In this document: one piece after another, positions 8,745-18,106 of the stretch | How positions within the stretch are numbered: the first letter of the stretch is position 1 | Layout of the letters: every line of letters begins with the position of its first letter | The notes under the pieces: generated by a model | The model's database searches: none | What the model was told of the DNA's origin: nothing | Seen by the model: the letters and a program-made list of their open reading frames with translations, nothing else | Position numbers and translations under genes: made by a program | DNA from: Mesotoga sp. BH458_6_3_2_1 | GTDB lineage: Bacteria > Thermotogota > Thermotogae > Petrotogales > Kosmotogaceae | Reading direction: 5' to 3' | NCBI RefSeq assembly: GCF_003664995.1 | Contig: NZ_JFHL01000007.1 | Coordinates: 27,383 to 91,382 of the forward strand | Length of the DNA: 64,000 nucleotides

Positions 8745-9710
8745 TCAGTCAAGCGAATACTGCGCAGAGAGAAGAAACAAGAGGACCCGGTCCGGTGAGT
8801 AAGGACCTGTTGAGCTTGATGCAAGCAACTTGTTGTTGATTCGCGCAGTAACAGTCATATCCTTTCCCTTACTCTTTGTATAGACTCTAACTGTCAGATT
8901 GAAGCAGGCCTTATCCCAAGTTTCATCCAGCTCGATAACATGTACATGCGGGATTGTTCCCCTGATCTCCTGTCTGATCTTCGTGTTTGGGTACGACCTC
9001 TGAATGTCAATATACCCACTGTAAGCTGTATCAAAGTCTCCTGTAACTGTAATCGAAAGAGTTCTTTTGGAAGCCATCTTTTCACTTGTGTGGATTCTTG
9101 CCTCGAGAGAGGTTTCAGGATTCTCATCCTCGCTCCAAATTCCGATTCGGTTGATCTTCGCATAGTGCTTAGCCTGTTCCATGTATTCATGAAGCTTTCC
9201 TTTGAAGTTAGTTTCAGGAACATAGTCACAGAGTCCATTCATAACCAGAAGGAGATTAGCAGATATCATTACTTCCGTACCTTCAAGCTCGTAAGGAAAC
9301 CACAGATAGGACAGATAATTGGAATCAGAATCGTATCTGAAAGCATCGAATGATAGAAAGACATCGCTATCTAGAAGTGCATTTTCCATTAGTGTAGTTG
9401 CTCTCTCCAAATAGGGAATGAAGGGCGATTCTTCTCTTGGAAGTCTTACTCCAATTAGCCTCACTCTGGGATAGAACATCCCTATTGCAACATCCATGTG
9501 GGCAGCGTCATCTATCCTCTCTACCTTTCCTTCTTCCATTTCCCGAAAGGAAGCCTTTAGACTGACGAATTCCCTTGCATAAACGACTTCTTCTCCCGAG
9601 ATGTCAAGAACAATGGGAGTGAGAGAAATCGCAAGAGATGCAAGCATTGAAGCAAAAACTATCAGGAAAGCCCTTGCAAACCGGGGGTGAAAAGCGACCG
9701 TAGAACTCAC
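8745..9710 (-). CDS. Membrane-anchored thermonuclease (SNase)-fold protein
   Basis: 321 aa. An N-terminal hydrophobic segment (about residues 11-33) is a signal anchor, so the rest should be outside the membrane. The region 80-190 follows the staphylococcal nuclease layout: VRLIGVRLP, a strand LSFDAFRYDSDSNYLSYLWF, then ISANLLLVMNGLCDYVP, and a helix ending AKINRIGIW. The second catalytic arginine of the D-YGR motif appears replaced (SDSNYLSYL), so nuclease activity is doubtful. The C-terminal 100 residues look like a beta domain. GTG 9710 overlaps the upstream NERD gene by GTGA, so the two are coupled. Confidence 0.7.
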   Translation of the reverse strand: MSSTVAFHPRFARAFLIVFASMLASLAISLTPIVLDISGEEVVYAREFVSLKASFREMEEGKVERIDDAAHMDVAIGMFYPRVRLIGVRLPREESPFIPYLERATTLMENALLDSDVFLSFDAFRYDSDSNYLSYLWFPYELEGTEVMISANLLLVMNGLCDYVPETNFKGKLHEYMEQAKHYAKINRIGIWSEDENPETSLEARIHTSEKMASKRTLSITVTGDFDTAYSGYIDIQRSYPNTKIRQEIRGTIPHVHVIELDETWDKACFNLTVRVYTKSKGKDMTVTARINNKLLASSSTGPYSPDRVLLFLLSAQYSLD

Positions 9711-10414
9711 GATATCTTCGACCTCACATTATCTATGTGAGCACTCTTCGTGTAACTGTCGGCGTGAGTGAATCCCATTAACTTCACGTAGATCCTGTCG
9801 ACCTGTTCAGGCTCAAATACATTCGGAGAACTCATCATGTCAAGCTTCACGTTTCTCAGTAGGCTGTCTCTCTTCATAACAAATACATTTGGCAAATTGA
9901 CACTAAGCTTCTTCAAGGTGCAACGCTCACTGAAAACTATATAAGACCTGTATAGTTCTGGATTTCCCAGCCCGGTCGCATGCTTCAGAGCCGTTATGTG
10001 ACCATTGTTTTGCCACACTGGATTATAGAAGTGATTCTTCTGCTTGTTCTCCAGGACCTGAGTCCAGTTTCTTCCCTTTTCATCGCCAAAGATCCAGCCG
10101 CTGTAGTTCTTCGATTCAAAAACGTATATTCCGGTCTCAGCTATCATCAGAATATCTATCTCCGTAGTCGATCCATCCGACTTTGGAAGATAGACGTTCG
10201 TCAGCAGCCGGTGATGTCTTTCCAGTTTCTCGAGCCTGGAAGAGATAAGAAACTCGCCGTAGTTCCGCTTATCGAAAAGAATCTGCAGAAAGGAGTTCCC
10301 GCTCGCATCCTTATACGAAGATTTCCTGTACTTAAGATAGATGCTCAAAAGATAAAGAACTACGAAGCCAATTGCCAAAAGTACGATTGCAGAAAGAAAC
10401 GCACTTAAGGTCAT
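9707..10414 (-). CDS. Membrane-anchored NERD-domain protein
   Basis: 235 aa; NERD (nuclease-related domain) proteins resemble restriction endonuclease folds. A transmembrane helix spans about residues 5-27. The NERD core follows: GEFLISSRL, LTNVYLP, TTEIDILMIAETGIYVFESKNYSGWIFG (acidic D and E...K pair), then WTQ and NPVWQNNGHI, all characteristic. The E-x-K (ESK) is intact. ATG 10414 has GGGAGG eight bases upstream; a TTGTTT/TAGAAT promoter-like pair lies at 10533-10560. First gene of a two-gene unit with the SNase-like protein. The pairing of two nuclease-like folds, both membrane anchored, is suggestive of DNA-entry surveillance (inference). Confidence 0.82.
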   Translation of the reverse strand: MTLSAFLSAIVLLAIGFVVLYLLSIYLKYRKSSYKDASGNSFLQILFDKRNYGEFLISSRLEKLERHHRLLTNVYLPKSDGSTTEIDILMIAETGIYVFESKNYSGWIFGDEKGRNWTQVLENKQKNHFYNPVWQNNGHITALKHATGLGNPELYRSYIVFSERCTLKKLSVNLPNVFVMKRDSLLRNVKLDMMSSPNVFEPEQVDRIYVKLMGFTHADSYTKSAHIDNVRSKIS

Positions 10415-10532
10415 TCATTACCTCCCATGGGATACCCACAAAGACAATCGATACTCCATTCATACGAAAAAAATCGATTCGCTTAGTCGAGCAGATTCCC
10501 CAGAAGAAAAAAGAAAGAAAACCAACAACTGA

Positions 10533-10560
10533 ATTCTACCATTTGAACTCTTGCAAACAA
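10533..10560 (-). promoter_or_regulatory. Possible promoter for NERD operon
   Basis: On the minus strand TTGTTT (10560-10555) and TAGAAT (10538-10533) are separated by 16 bp, about 120 bp upstream of the NERD start. The -35 is only a partial match. Confidence 0.4.
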
Positions 10561-12390
10561 CAATCGTCGCGGAAATTACTGTGATGTGGCAAATGGAGGA
10601 AATCTTAAAGGTCCATACGGGATTTTTCTCTTCACAGAGAACCGTTGACGGCAGACCTGCTATGACTAACGAAAGTCTACGTTACCAGAATGAAAATAAT
10701 CGAGTCTGTACCCAAAGGTCCGTTATCTTCTTTTCTCTTTGCATTGCCATCCTGAAAGAAAAACGAGGTTACGGCCATGTAAATAATGGAGTCTGTCCCG
10801 AAAAACTTCACGATAATTTGTCATGCTGAACTTGTTTCAGCATCCCGTTCTAAGAACCGCTGCACGCTAAAGAACGTGAACCCGCTGAACGCTGGGAAGA
10901 GCCTAGAAAGAGCATTAACGAGACTTTGATTCGCTCACGAGAAAGCGAGAGCGAAAATAGGGACTGACGAGCTCCTAGCGTCTGTCCCATTTTTCGCGTT
11001 ACAAAGCGAGATCCTGGCCAGAAGCGAGCCAGGATGACCCGAAACGGTATCATCCAATAATCGACCTTACCGTCATCCCGTAGTGCTCCTGTACGGGATC
11101 TGGTCTTGAAAACACGGCAAAAACCGAGATCCTGACCAGGAGCATTGTCAGGATGACGTTTAGGGTGCCATCTCGTTGAGCTTGCCCTGATTAGCCTGCC
11201 CTGAAGTGCTCCTGTTCAGGGTTCCTGTTCAGGACCTTTGCACGGGATCTCGTTCTTCTCATACGTCTCGCCCTCTCTCCTCTTCTCGTAGTTCTTAACC
11301 AAAAACCTGGACACCAAGTAACGGAACGAAGACCCGCTGGCACTCTCTCACGGATCTAGCTCTCTTCTCGGAGGACGGAGAACCGCTACGGCAAATCTGT
11401 TCTAATTGAGCGAATAACAATATTACGAGAATGTAAATAATAGAGTCTGTCCCGAAAAACTCTACCTGTTCTAATTGAACGAAGAATTATATTGCAATAA
11501 TGTAAATAATGGAGTCTGTCCCCAAAGATCCAGTTTCCTAACGTCTGTTCCATTCCTCACTCCATAGATCGAGTTCCTGGCCAGAAGCGCGCCAGATGAC
11601 GTGAAGCGATGTCATCCCACAGTCCCCCATACTGTCATCCCGTAGAGCCCGCCCCTGAATCCACTCACTTAGTCATCCCGTGATGCAACTGCACGGGATC
11701 TGGTCTTGAAAACACGGCACGGATAGAGATCCTTGCCAGAAGCGCGAGGATGACGTGAAGCGATGTCATCCCACAGTCCCCGTACTGTCATCCCGTAGAG
11801 CCTGCAATGATAAGCGCCTCCTCTGTCATCCCGCAGTGTTCCTGTGCTGGATCTCGATCTTGCGAGACGCTGGACCCAACAATCTCAGATTTGGTTCTTC
11901 CGCTCTTCTCAAATAATGGAGAACCGTTGACGGCAGACCTCTCTGACTGACGAATGTCTATGTTACCGAAATGTAAATAATGGAGTCTGTCCCGAAAAAC
12001 CTGCTCTGACTAACGAAAGGGTCACGGGATCTCATTCTTCTCGTCCTTATCGCCCTCTCTCTTTTCTCTCCGGTTCATTAAGTAAGAAGAAAGATGCTAG
12101 GCGTGAAGTGTCGAAGAATCGTTTTCCCCAGCGTACAGCCTTCAGCGTTTGTTGTCCAAGCGGCTCTTTCCCCGCGAAGCGGGCATTGCGACCTGGCATG
12201 ATCTTTGCCAGCCCTGCGTCCCGGGATGAACTTCCCGGCCCTGCGTCCGCCGATGATTTTCGGCGCCTTGCGTCTTGCAACTTCTAGTCGGAGGACGGAG
12301 AACCGGTGACTGCTGACGGCAAATCTGTTCGAAATGAATCAAGAACTATATTACAGGAATGTAAATAATGGAGTCTGTCCCGAAAAATCC
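10561..12390. repeat. 1.8-kb mosaic of families A, B and C
   Basis: Essentially repeat-only DNA. Family A units lie at about 10629-10806, 11373-11460, 11905-12000 and 12288-12387; family B hairpins at 10821 (TCATGCTGAAC...TTTCAGCATC), 11072-11100, 11640-11700 and 11820-11850; a family C array at 12168-12275 (stems CCGCG/CGCGG, TGGC/GCCA, CGGG/CCCG, GCCGA/TCGGC). A-tails often occur twice in succession. No ORF has a ribosome site and a plausible composition. Confidence 0.75.
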
Positions 12391-12467
12391 TGTTGACGGC
12401 AGACCTCTCTGACTGACGAATGTCTATGTTACCGAAATGTAAATAATGGAGTCTGTCCCGAAAAACA
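12391..12467. repeat. Left direct repeat of family A bracketing a gene fragment
   Basis: 77 bp beginning TGTTGACGGCAGACC and ending in GTCTGTCCCGAAAAACA. It matches 13648-13724 with about two differences in the same orientation, and abuts the coding remainder of the next gene directly. Confidence 0.75.
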
Positions 12468-13554
12468 GGACCAGAAAACCCCTACCTCCGGGTCGTACAT
12501 AAAATTCAATCCGGGAACCGGAGAGAAGATAAGAAATCTGAATATCGTCTTCTTCAGAGAGAACCAGTCGACGAGTACGGGAACAGACAACGGTTTCCTG
12601 GACATCTCGGGTCTCGAGACAGGTACATGGGGATACATGGCGAAGGTGGAGACACTTTCTCTTGAAGGAGTCAAGTTGTATCTTCTTGAGGGAACCGTAA
12701 GCGTTCCCGGAGCAAACATTATTGAATTCTCAACCTTCACAGATCATGCAGACATTACTCTTATTGATGAAAACGGGCTGGAGTTATCTGATTCCAGTAT
12801 CGTTGCGGCTAGATTCTTCCTCTTAGATTTCTATGATACTCAATCTACGACCTCTTACTCCGAAGTAAAAAAGCTCTATGGAAACATACCGACAATAGCC
12901 ATGATTCATTTCATTGAGCTAGGCCAGGGAAGACACTGGTTCACAGAGAATCTACCTATGTCATCTGCATGCACATTGTCGCTTGAGAATTGTGCAACAC
13001 TTAACTTCATTAGCAGCATTGACCTATACGAAGCGATAGATCTCGGTATAAGTTTCAATTTCAGAAGCAAAGTATCGACGGAGTATCATACATCAGACTT
13101 CACAATACGGCTAATGCCCTGCGATACGGTTGGCTATCATTACGGGGTTTGCAGAAACGGAACATGCTACTATTCAAATCTCGAAGGCTTGCAGCTCACG
13201 TCAGGGCAAACAACGGATATGCATGTTCTTGAAGGACTACATATCGAAATTGACGGGATACCCGATGACGCAACCGCGGTAACCATGAACTCGGGAAACC
13301 AATGGCTCGGGGCTAGACTTAAGGACGCATCAGGATGTCTTGAATGTCAGATTCCAGTAACCATCACACTGTACGATGCGTACGGAAGCATTATTCATCA
13401 AGTAGAAATCTGGAACTGGGATTTCGGTCATGAATTCAGCTTACCCTCGACAGGAAACTATGAACTTCTGATTTCCGCCCACCTTATAGAATTTCCGGAT
13501 TCTGTGCTTGAAAACACCTATCTAGTACGGACTCTTCAAATCACTGCGGAATAG
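12468..13554 (+). pseudogene. 5'-truncated gene for a secreted-looking beta-rich protein
   Basis: The reading frame is open and protein-like from the repeat boundary (TSGSYIKFNP, then GTGEKIRNL and DISGLETGTWGY) well upstream of the first ATG at 12637, but no start codon, ribosome site or signal peptide precedes it: the family A repeat has replaced the 5' end. The remaining 305+56 residues are beta-strand-rich, with Cys pairs (CRNGTCYYS, ASGCLECQ) and a final beta-sandwich-like segment, suggesting an exported or surface protein. I do not recognise the family. An intrinsic terminator follows the stop, so the 3' end is authentic. Translation from the internal ATG 12637 has no ribosome site. Confidence 0.65.
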
Positions 13555-13572
13555 AGCAATAAAAACTAACTC

Positions 13573-13599
13573 AAGGGGCGCGTGTAGGCGCCCCTTTTG
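13573..13599 (+). terminator. Intrinsic terminator
   Basis: GGGGCGC/GCGCCCC stem with a 6-nt loop followed by TTTTG, 20 bp after the stop of the truncated gene. Confidence 0.85.
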
Positions 13600-13630
13600 T
13601 TCAGAATATCTTCGTAACAAAAATTATCTT

Positions 13631-13724
13631 GTCGGAGGACGGAGAACCGTTGACGGCAGACCTCTCTGACTGACGAATGTCTATGTTTCCGAAATGTAAA
13701 TAATGGAGTCTGTCCCGAAAAACA
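13631..13724. repeat. Right direct repeat of family A
   Basis: Complete family A unit (GTCGGAGGACGGAGAACCG start, GAAAAACA end); its last 77 bp repeat 12391-12467 directly. Nothing else of note lies between the terminator and the next gene at 13857. Confidence 0.75.
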
Positions 13725-13856
13725 TGAGCAAGTGTCCACGAAAAATATCGCTTTGCACATACAGCAACCTCCTAATAGTACTCCCTTGCTTGAATACTTT
13801 GCTCTTTTAGACTAGTACTGATTCGCAAGCAGAAGCTTTTAGATAATCTAGCAAAT

Positions 13857-14543
13857 CTAGCACTTTTCGCAAATGTTCATCAATTTAACGGCTCCAGCGG
13901 TCTTCCAACCGCTTCTCAGAGCAAGTGCTTTAACTTGCTTACAATCAAACGGAATGCTTCGTTCTTTGAGTTCTTGGAGCTTCCTTTTTGCGAATTCTAC
14001 ATCTGATTTATTCGATAGATTGTCACCTACGTTTACTATTTTCGTAATTTTACATATCGTATCAATTAGAACCTGATTAGCATTTATTGAGTTGCTCACA
14101 AGCTGTTCAGTTCCGTCAACGCATATTGATTTGTAGTCCCAAGTGTATTTCCAGAAACTGACATCGCTGATCGTCCAAGGAACAACAACAACTGAAGATA
14201 TGTATTCGCGTTTGTCATCGAGTACAGCCAAGCTTTCCTCGCTAGTAAAAGCGGCAAGCACCGAATTGTTGATGGTCGTTAGCGAAAAGGTCCTTTGAGT
14301 AAGTAATCGTATTACAAAATCAGTCTCGTCTATATAACAATAGCCCACTTTTCTGAGCTTATTGACAGCAAAAGCTCCAAGAAGCTTTTCAATCTCTCCG
14401 AAAAGATTGTCTTTCGTATCCACATACAGAATCATTTCTTTCAATTCCTTGTCAGACGCGTTTTTCGCTGCAACTATGAATCCTAGTTTCAACCCTTCCG
14501 CGTGATCATTTATCAAGGTATCGTCTATGATACATCTGTCCAT
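13857..14543 (-). CDS. Unknown protein, operon partner of dGTPase
   Basis: 228 aa, not recognised. It has an N-terminal region with acidic and hydrophobic alternation (LKLGFIVAAKNASDKELKEMILYVDTK), a middle beta-like section (YISSVVVVPWTISDVSFW), and a Cys at the C-terminal end (MNICEKC). No transmembrane helix. ATG 14543 is directly behind GGAGGAGGAG. It follows the dGTPase by 33 bp on the same strand and is probably co-transcribed. With a nucleotide-depleting enzyme as partner, a regulatory, sensor or second effector role is possible, but this is inference only. Confidence 0.7.
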   Translation of the reverse strand: MDRCIIDDTLINDHAEGLKLGFIVAAKNASDKELKEMILYVDTKDNLFGEIEKLLGAFAVNKLRKVGYCYIDETDFVIRLLTQRTFSLTTINNSVLAAFTSEESLAVLDDKREYISSVVVVPWTISDVSFWKYTWDYKSICVDGTEQLVSNSINANQVLIDTICKITKIVNVGDNLSNKSDVEFAKRKLQELKERSIPFDCKQVKALALRSGWKTAGAVKLMNICEKC

Positions 14544-14576
14544 CTCCTCCTCCTTTGGTTTCTTGCTAATGAGTCC

Positions 14577-15686
14577 TCATCTCACGAACTCTATCGGCTT
14601 GGGCAATGTGATTTCTTCAAATGCTTTGAGAGCATAATCATCTGTCATACCCGCTATGTAATCAATAACAACTCTCAACGGACTGAATTGCCCTAATGGA
14701 TATGCATTTTGCCTTCTTTCAATGTAGTCACCAATACGATTGATGAGCTTTCCATGGTCACCTCTATACAGTTCGAAAGCCATCTGATACTCGCCAACAT
14801 GATGTACAAGATACTCGAAGAGCGTCTCAATTATTCTCTCTACGTATTCAATATACTTTGCTAACACTTCATGCTTATAGATCTTGTCATAGTTGAATCT
14901 CTTCAGTTTCGTTATCAAATCAAACTTTTGATCAGAGAAACCGATTAGTTGATTTCTCAATGACCAATGGACCAAATCGTTCACGAGAGTATCAATTATT
15001 TCTCCGTTTTTGCCGCCAAGAGCGTCACGTATTGTCTCTGGGACATCCTCAATCTTGACTATATTGGCAGTAATTGCGTCCTCAATGTCGCGCCCTAGGT
15101 ATGCTATCTTGTCGGCAAATCTTACAGCACAACCTTCATAGGTCGTTGGAATTGTCCCCTTCTTCTGAATAGTATCAAGATCTTTCGGGGTTTCACATGG
15201 AGCAAGGCTACGGTCATCTTCTTCCCCGCAATGAGACACTATCCCGTCTCTGACAGCATAAGTTAGATTGAGGCCCTTGCCATCGTTTTCAATCCGATCC
15301 AATACTCTAAGGCTTTGGACCTCATGAAAGAAACCCCCAGAACTGGACGCTAGTTCATTGAGTTTCTTCTCTCCCGCATGCCCAAATGGAGCATGGCCAA
15401 TGTCATGGCCAAGCGCGATCGCCTGCGCCATCTCTACGTCAAGTCCCAAAGCTTTGCATATTACTGAAGCTATAGTCGATACATGCAGCGAATGCTCAAT
15501 TCGAGTGCACACATGATCGTTTTGAGGAGAGAAGAAAACCTGAGTCTTCTTTTTCATTCTTCTGAAGGCCATACAGTGGATAATCGCAGTTTGATCCCGG
15601 AAATACGGACCTCTAATGTCTTCTTCGCGCTTCTGAATCCTTGTCTTGTAGAAATCATCAGTCAAAGGATTTCGAAAACCAGCCAT
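14577..15686 (-). CDS. dgt: dGTPase-like dNTP triphosphohydrolase (HD domain)
   Basis: Hydrolyses dNTPs to nucleoside and triphosphate; dGTPases of this superfamily can starve phages of dNTPs. 369 aa from ATG 15686, which has GGGGGA six bases upstream; the longer frame start lies before the ribosome site. The HD motif is complete: H65 in RIEHSLHVS, H94-D95 in ALGHDIGHAPFGHAG, and a downstream D in the YEGCAVRFADKIAYLGRDIEDA block. Also seen: FRRMKKKTQVF near 41-51 and the C-terminal MTDDYAL typical of bacterial dGTPase-like enzymes. Adjacent to an unknown gene in a defence-rich region, so a defensive role is possible, though housekeeping dGTPases also look like this. Confidence 0.9.
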   Translation of the reverse strand: MAGFRNPLTDDFYKTRIQKREEDIRGPYFRDQTAIIHCMAFRRMKKKTQVFFSPQNDHVCTRIEHSLHVSTIASVICKALGLDVEMAQAIALGHDIGHAPFGHAGEKKLNELASSSGGFFHEVQSLRVLDRIENDGKGLNLTYAVRDGIVSHCGEEDDRSLAPCETPKDLDTIQKKGTIPTTYEGCAVRFADKIAYLGRDIEDAITANIVKIEDVPETIRDALGGKNGEIIDTLVNDLVHWSLRNQLIGFSDQKFDLITKLKRFNYDKIYKHEVLAKYIEYVERIIETLFEYLVHHVGEYQMAFELYRGDHGKLINRIGDYIERRQNAYPLGQFSPLRVVIDYIAGMTDDYALKAFEEITLPKPIEFVR

Positions 15687-16133
15687 ACTTATCCCCCTTT
15701 TGTGCTGTGTTTTCAACTCCTCTATGTAGATTCAGAAATGATTCCCCAATCAAAACTCAAACAATTAACGAGAAAAAGTCCTGTTCTCAGCAGAACAACT
15801 ACGTACAACTTGCCGCACCGATGCATGACCTCTGTTTCCTCAACGGCCTTAAAACAGAAAATGCTCAAAACAAGAAAGAATATTGCAAAGCAATTCTATC
15901 ACTATCACGCTTTGTTCAGAAAACAAGCTCAGAATTGAGATGATTATGAAAGCTTGGCTTTGGATTCAACTATGTACTCAGCGTTGGGAAACGCTTTTAG
16001 AACTATGTCTTCAAGCCTAGAACCAGTGCCCAAAGAACACCAAGAAGCTCTCATACACATCTAACTGTCAACCAAATATGTTCGAAAGAGCGTAAGGCTT
16101 GTCAGCATCCAACAGAAGATTTCGAAGAGGCTT
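15687..16133. other. Intergenic, no gene seen
   Basis: About 450 bp between dGTPase start and flippase end. It should carry the dGTPase promoter on the minus strand; no convincing -35/-10 pair, repeat or RNA structure was found. Confidence 0.45.
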
Positions 16134-17600
16134 TTAGTACTTCGTTTTCTTCAGGAAAGACAATAGAAGTTCTCTTACTATTCCAAGTTCTCCTATTTTG
16201 AATAGCTTGCTCAGGCCTACATACGTAAGAAATCCAACAAAGACTTGAACAATCAACTTGACTAGGTCTCCACCTGGCATTAGCAAACCCACAATCAATA
16301 CAAGCGCTCCCATGACAAATGAAAGAATGTACGATGGAAGAATGTCCTTAACCTGGTCTTTGATTGAGTAAGAAATCAGCTTCTTTGAGTAAACTGCATT
16401 TATGTAATAAGATATATAGGAACTTAGTACTGATCCCCACAGCAGCCCGATTATTCCTAGTCTCAGGAGGAGGACAATCACTATTATGGCAGTTGTACTT
16501 GCTTTCTTGATTATCTCAAGTTTAAGAAACAGGTCGGATCTGCCCTTCACTTGGAGTATGTTGAGATTGATAGCGTGAAGAGGGAAGAGCATCCCCGCAA
16601 AGCAAAGAATCTGGAAGTACGGAATTGAAAGAAGCCACTTTTCTCCAAAAATGAGACTAATCAAAGGATCAGCGATCGCTGCCAGAAATACCATTAATGG
16701 AAAGTTAATGAAAGTGGATGTTCTTATTATCTTTGAGAAACCGTTTCGAAGACGATGCTCGTCCTTTTGGATGCTACTTAACACGGGATAGCTAACGCGT
16801 TGAAGTGATGTACTCACTGCGTGTGAAGCGACTTCCTCGAGCTTCTTTCCGTTTGTGAAATAACCTAGTTCTGTTGCGGAAAAGAATCTCCCGATAATCA
16901 CATAGTATATATTCACATATATTGTGTTCAGCAATCCGGACGCCAACAAGCGAGACCCAAATCTGAATAGCTTCTTGAATGATGTCATGCTGAAGACAAG
17001 TGAAGGCTTCCATTTGTTTGAAATAGAAAGAAGCAGGGCAACAAGAAATTGCATTGTCAATGTCCTGATTACTAAGCTCCAAACTCCCAAACCAAAATAT
17101 GCAAGTGCAACGGCAACTGCACCCGACACAACTGAAGCAACGATACTAATCTTTGTCTGAGTCTTGAAATCGATTCTTCTAACCAGCATAACTCGCTGAA
17201 TAATCCCAAAAGAGTTAATGATCAGCACAAGAGACAAAACTCTGAGTATTTGAATGAGCTTAGGTTCTCTGAAAAAATCACTGATAACAGGTGCTGATAA
17301 GAAAAGTACTAAATAAAGAGCAGATGCCATTGCGAGGTTGAAATAGAAGACGGTTGAGAAATCCTCTTGCTTAGCGTCTTGCTCGCGAATCAACGCCTGA
17401 CTAAAGCCGCTATCTATGAAAGTTGTTGATAGTGATATGAATATCGTAATCATCCCTATGAGCCCGAAATCTTCTGGAAGGAGCATCCTAGCAAGTATTA
17501 CTTGTATAATGAATTGTATTCCTTGATTTGCTATGAGATCAGAGAAGCTCCAGAAGAGCCCTGATGCAGCCTTTTGTCTTAGGTTAGATGACTCATTCAT
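16134..17600 (-). CDS. Wzx-like lipopolysaccharide/oligosaccharide flippase
   Basis: 488-aa MOP-superfamily flippase with about 12-14 hydrophobic segments; moves undecaprenyl-linked repeat units across the inner membrane. The N-terminus (SGLFWSFSDLIANQGIQFI, then LARMLLPEDFGLIGM) and the SGFSQALIRE motif around residue 64 are characteristic of polysaccharide export proteins of the WzxC/colanic-acid type. ATG 17600 has CGGAGAA upstream. It is separated from the main polysaccharide locus by the replicon-like region (18-28 kb), which suggests that this DNA was inserted between the flippase and the rest of the polysaccharide genes. Confidence 0.85.
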   Translation of the reverse strand: MNESSNLRQKAASGLFWSFSDLIANQGIQFIIQVILARMLLPEDFGLIGMITIFISLSTTFIDSGFSQALIREQDAKQEDFSTVFYFNLAMASALYLVLFLSAPVISDFFREPKLIQILRVLSLVLIINSFGIIQRVMLVRRIDFKTQTKISIVASVVSGAVAVALAYFGLGVWSLVIRTLTMQFLVALLLSISNKWKPSLVFSMTSFKKLFRFGSRLLASGLLNTIYVNIYYVIIGRFFSATELGYFTNGKKLEEVASHAVSTSLQRVSYPVLSSIQKDEHRLRNGFSKIIRTSTFINFPLMVFLAAIADPLISLIFGEKWLLSIPYFQILCFAGMLFPLHAINLNILQVKGRSDLFLKLEIIKKASTTAIIVIVLLLRLGIIGLLWGSVLSSYISYYINAVYSKKLISYSIKDQVKDILPSYILSFVMGALVLIVGLLMPGGDLVKLIVQVFVGFLTYVGLSKLFKIGELGIVRELLLSFLKKTKY

Positions 17601-18106
17601 TCAATTCTCCGTTTCACTGGATAGTAAGTTTTTTGCTTTAAGCACTGAATATAGGTTCACTATTGAGCTATACCTAACACAACAAATCATACATCCTGAC
17701 TTGAACATAATTGTTACGACATTAGCCGGTCAGTTCCAACTATTGAGGTAAGGGAGCTCCGAGAAGATCTTTTCAGAGTGATTAAACGATGTAATATTCG
17801 TCAGATGGCAGAATCCACAATAATATCTGTTAGTGCATGAAGAGAATTACCGGTTCAGACAGCTTACCGTAGCTTCAGAAGAAAGATGGCAGGAAGATGA
17901 ATTTTTCTCCCTGCCGTTAGGGTGTGTGAGTAGTGCAGTTCCAAGTTGCATCAAAAGCATAGTTGACCGTCAAAGGTCCACCGTCCGCCGAAAAGAGAGA
18001 GAAAATGGCTCATCAATGATTCACTTTGGAAGAAGATATCATGATGCAGTTGATTGCCGTTTTCCCGGAAAGACCGATAATCGCTGAAGAGGCCGTTACC
18101 TAGGTA
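17601..18106. other. Intergenic with one family A core
   Basis: No gene seen. A family A core in reverse orientation (ACCGTCAAAGGTCCACCG) lies at about 17967-17985. The rest is unremarkable and should include the flippase promoter. Confidence 0.5.

Noticed and set aside
8745..10414. Restriction-modification system
   Set aside because: Nuclease-like folds are present but no methyltransferase or specificity gene is nearby.
12142..12342. Minus-strand ORF over the family C array
   Set aside because: Its translation is made of the linker and hairpin repeats and recurs at 6363-6578 in the same form; no independent ribosome site.
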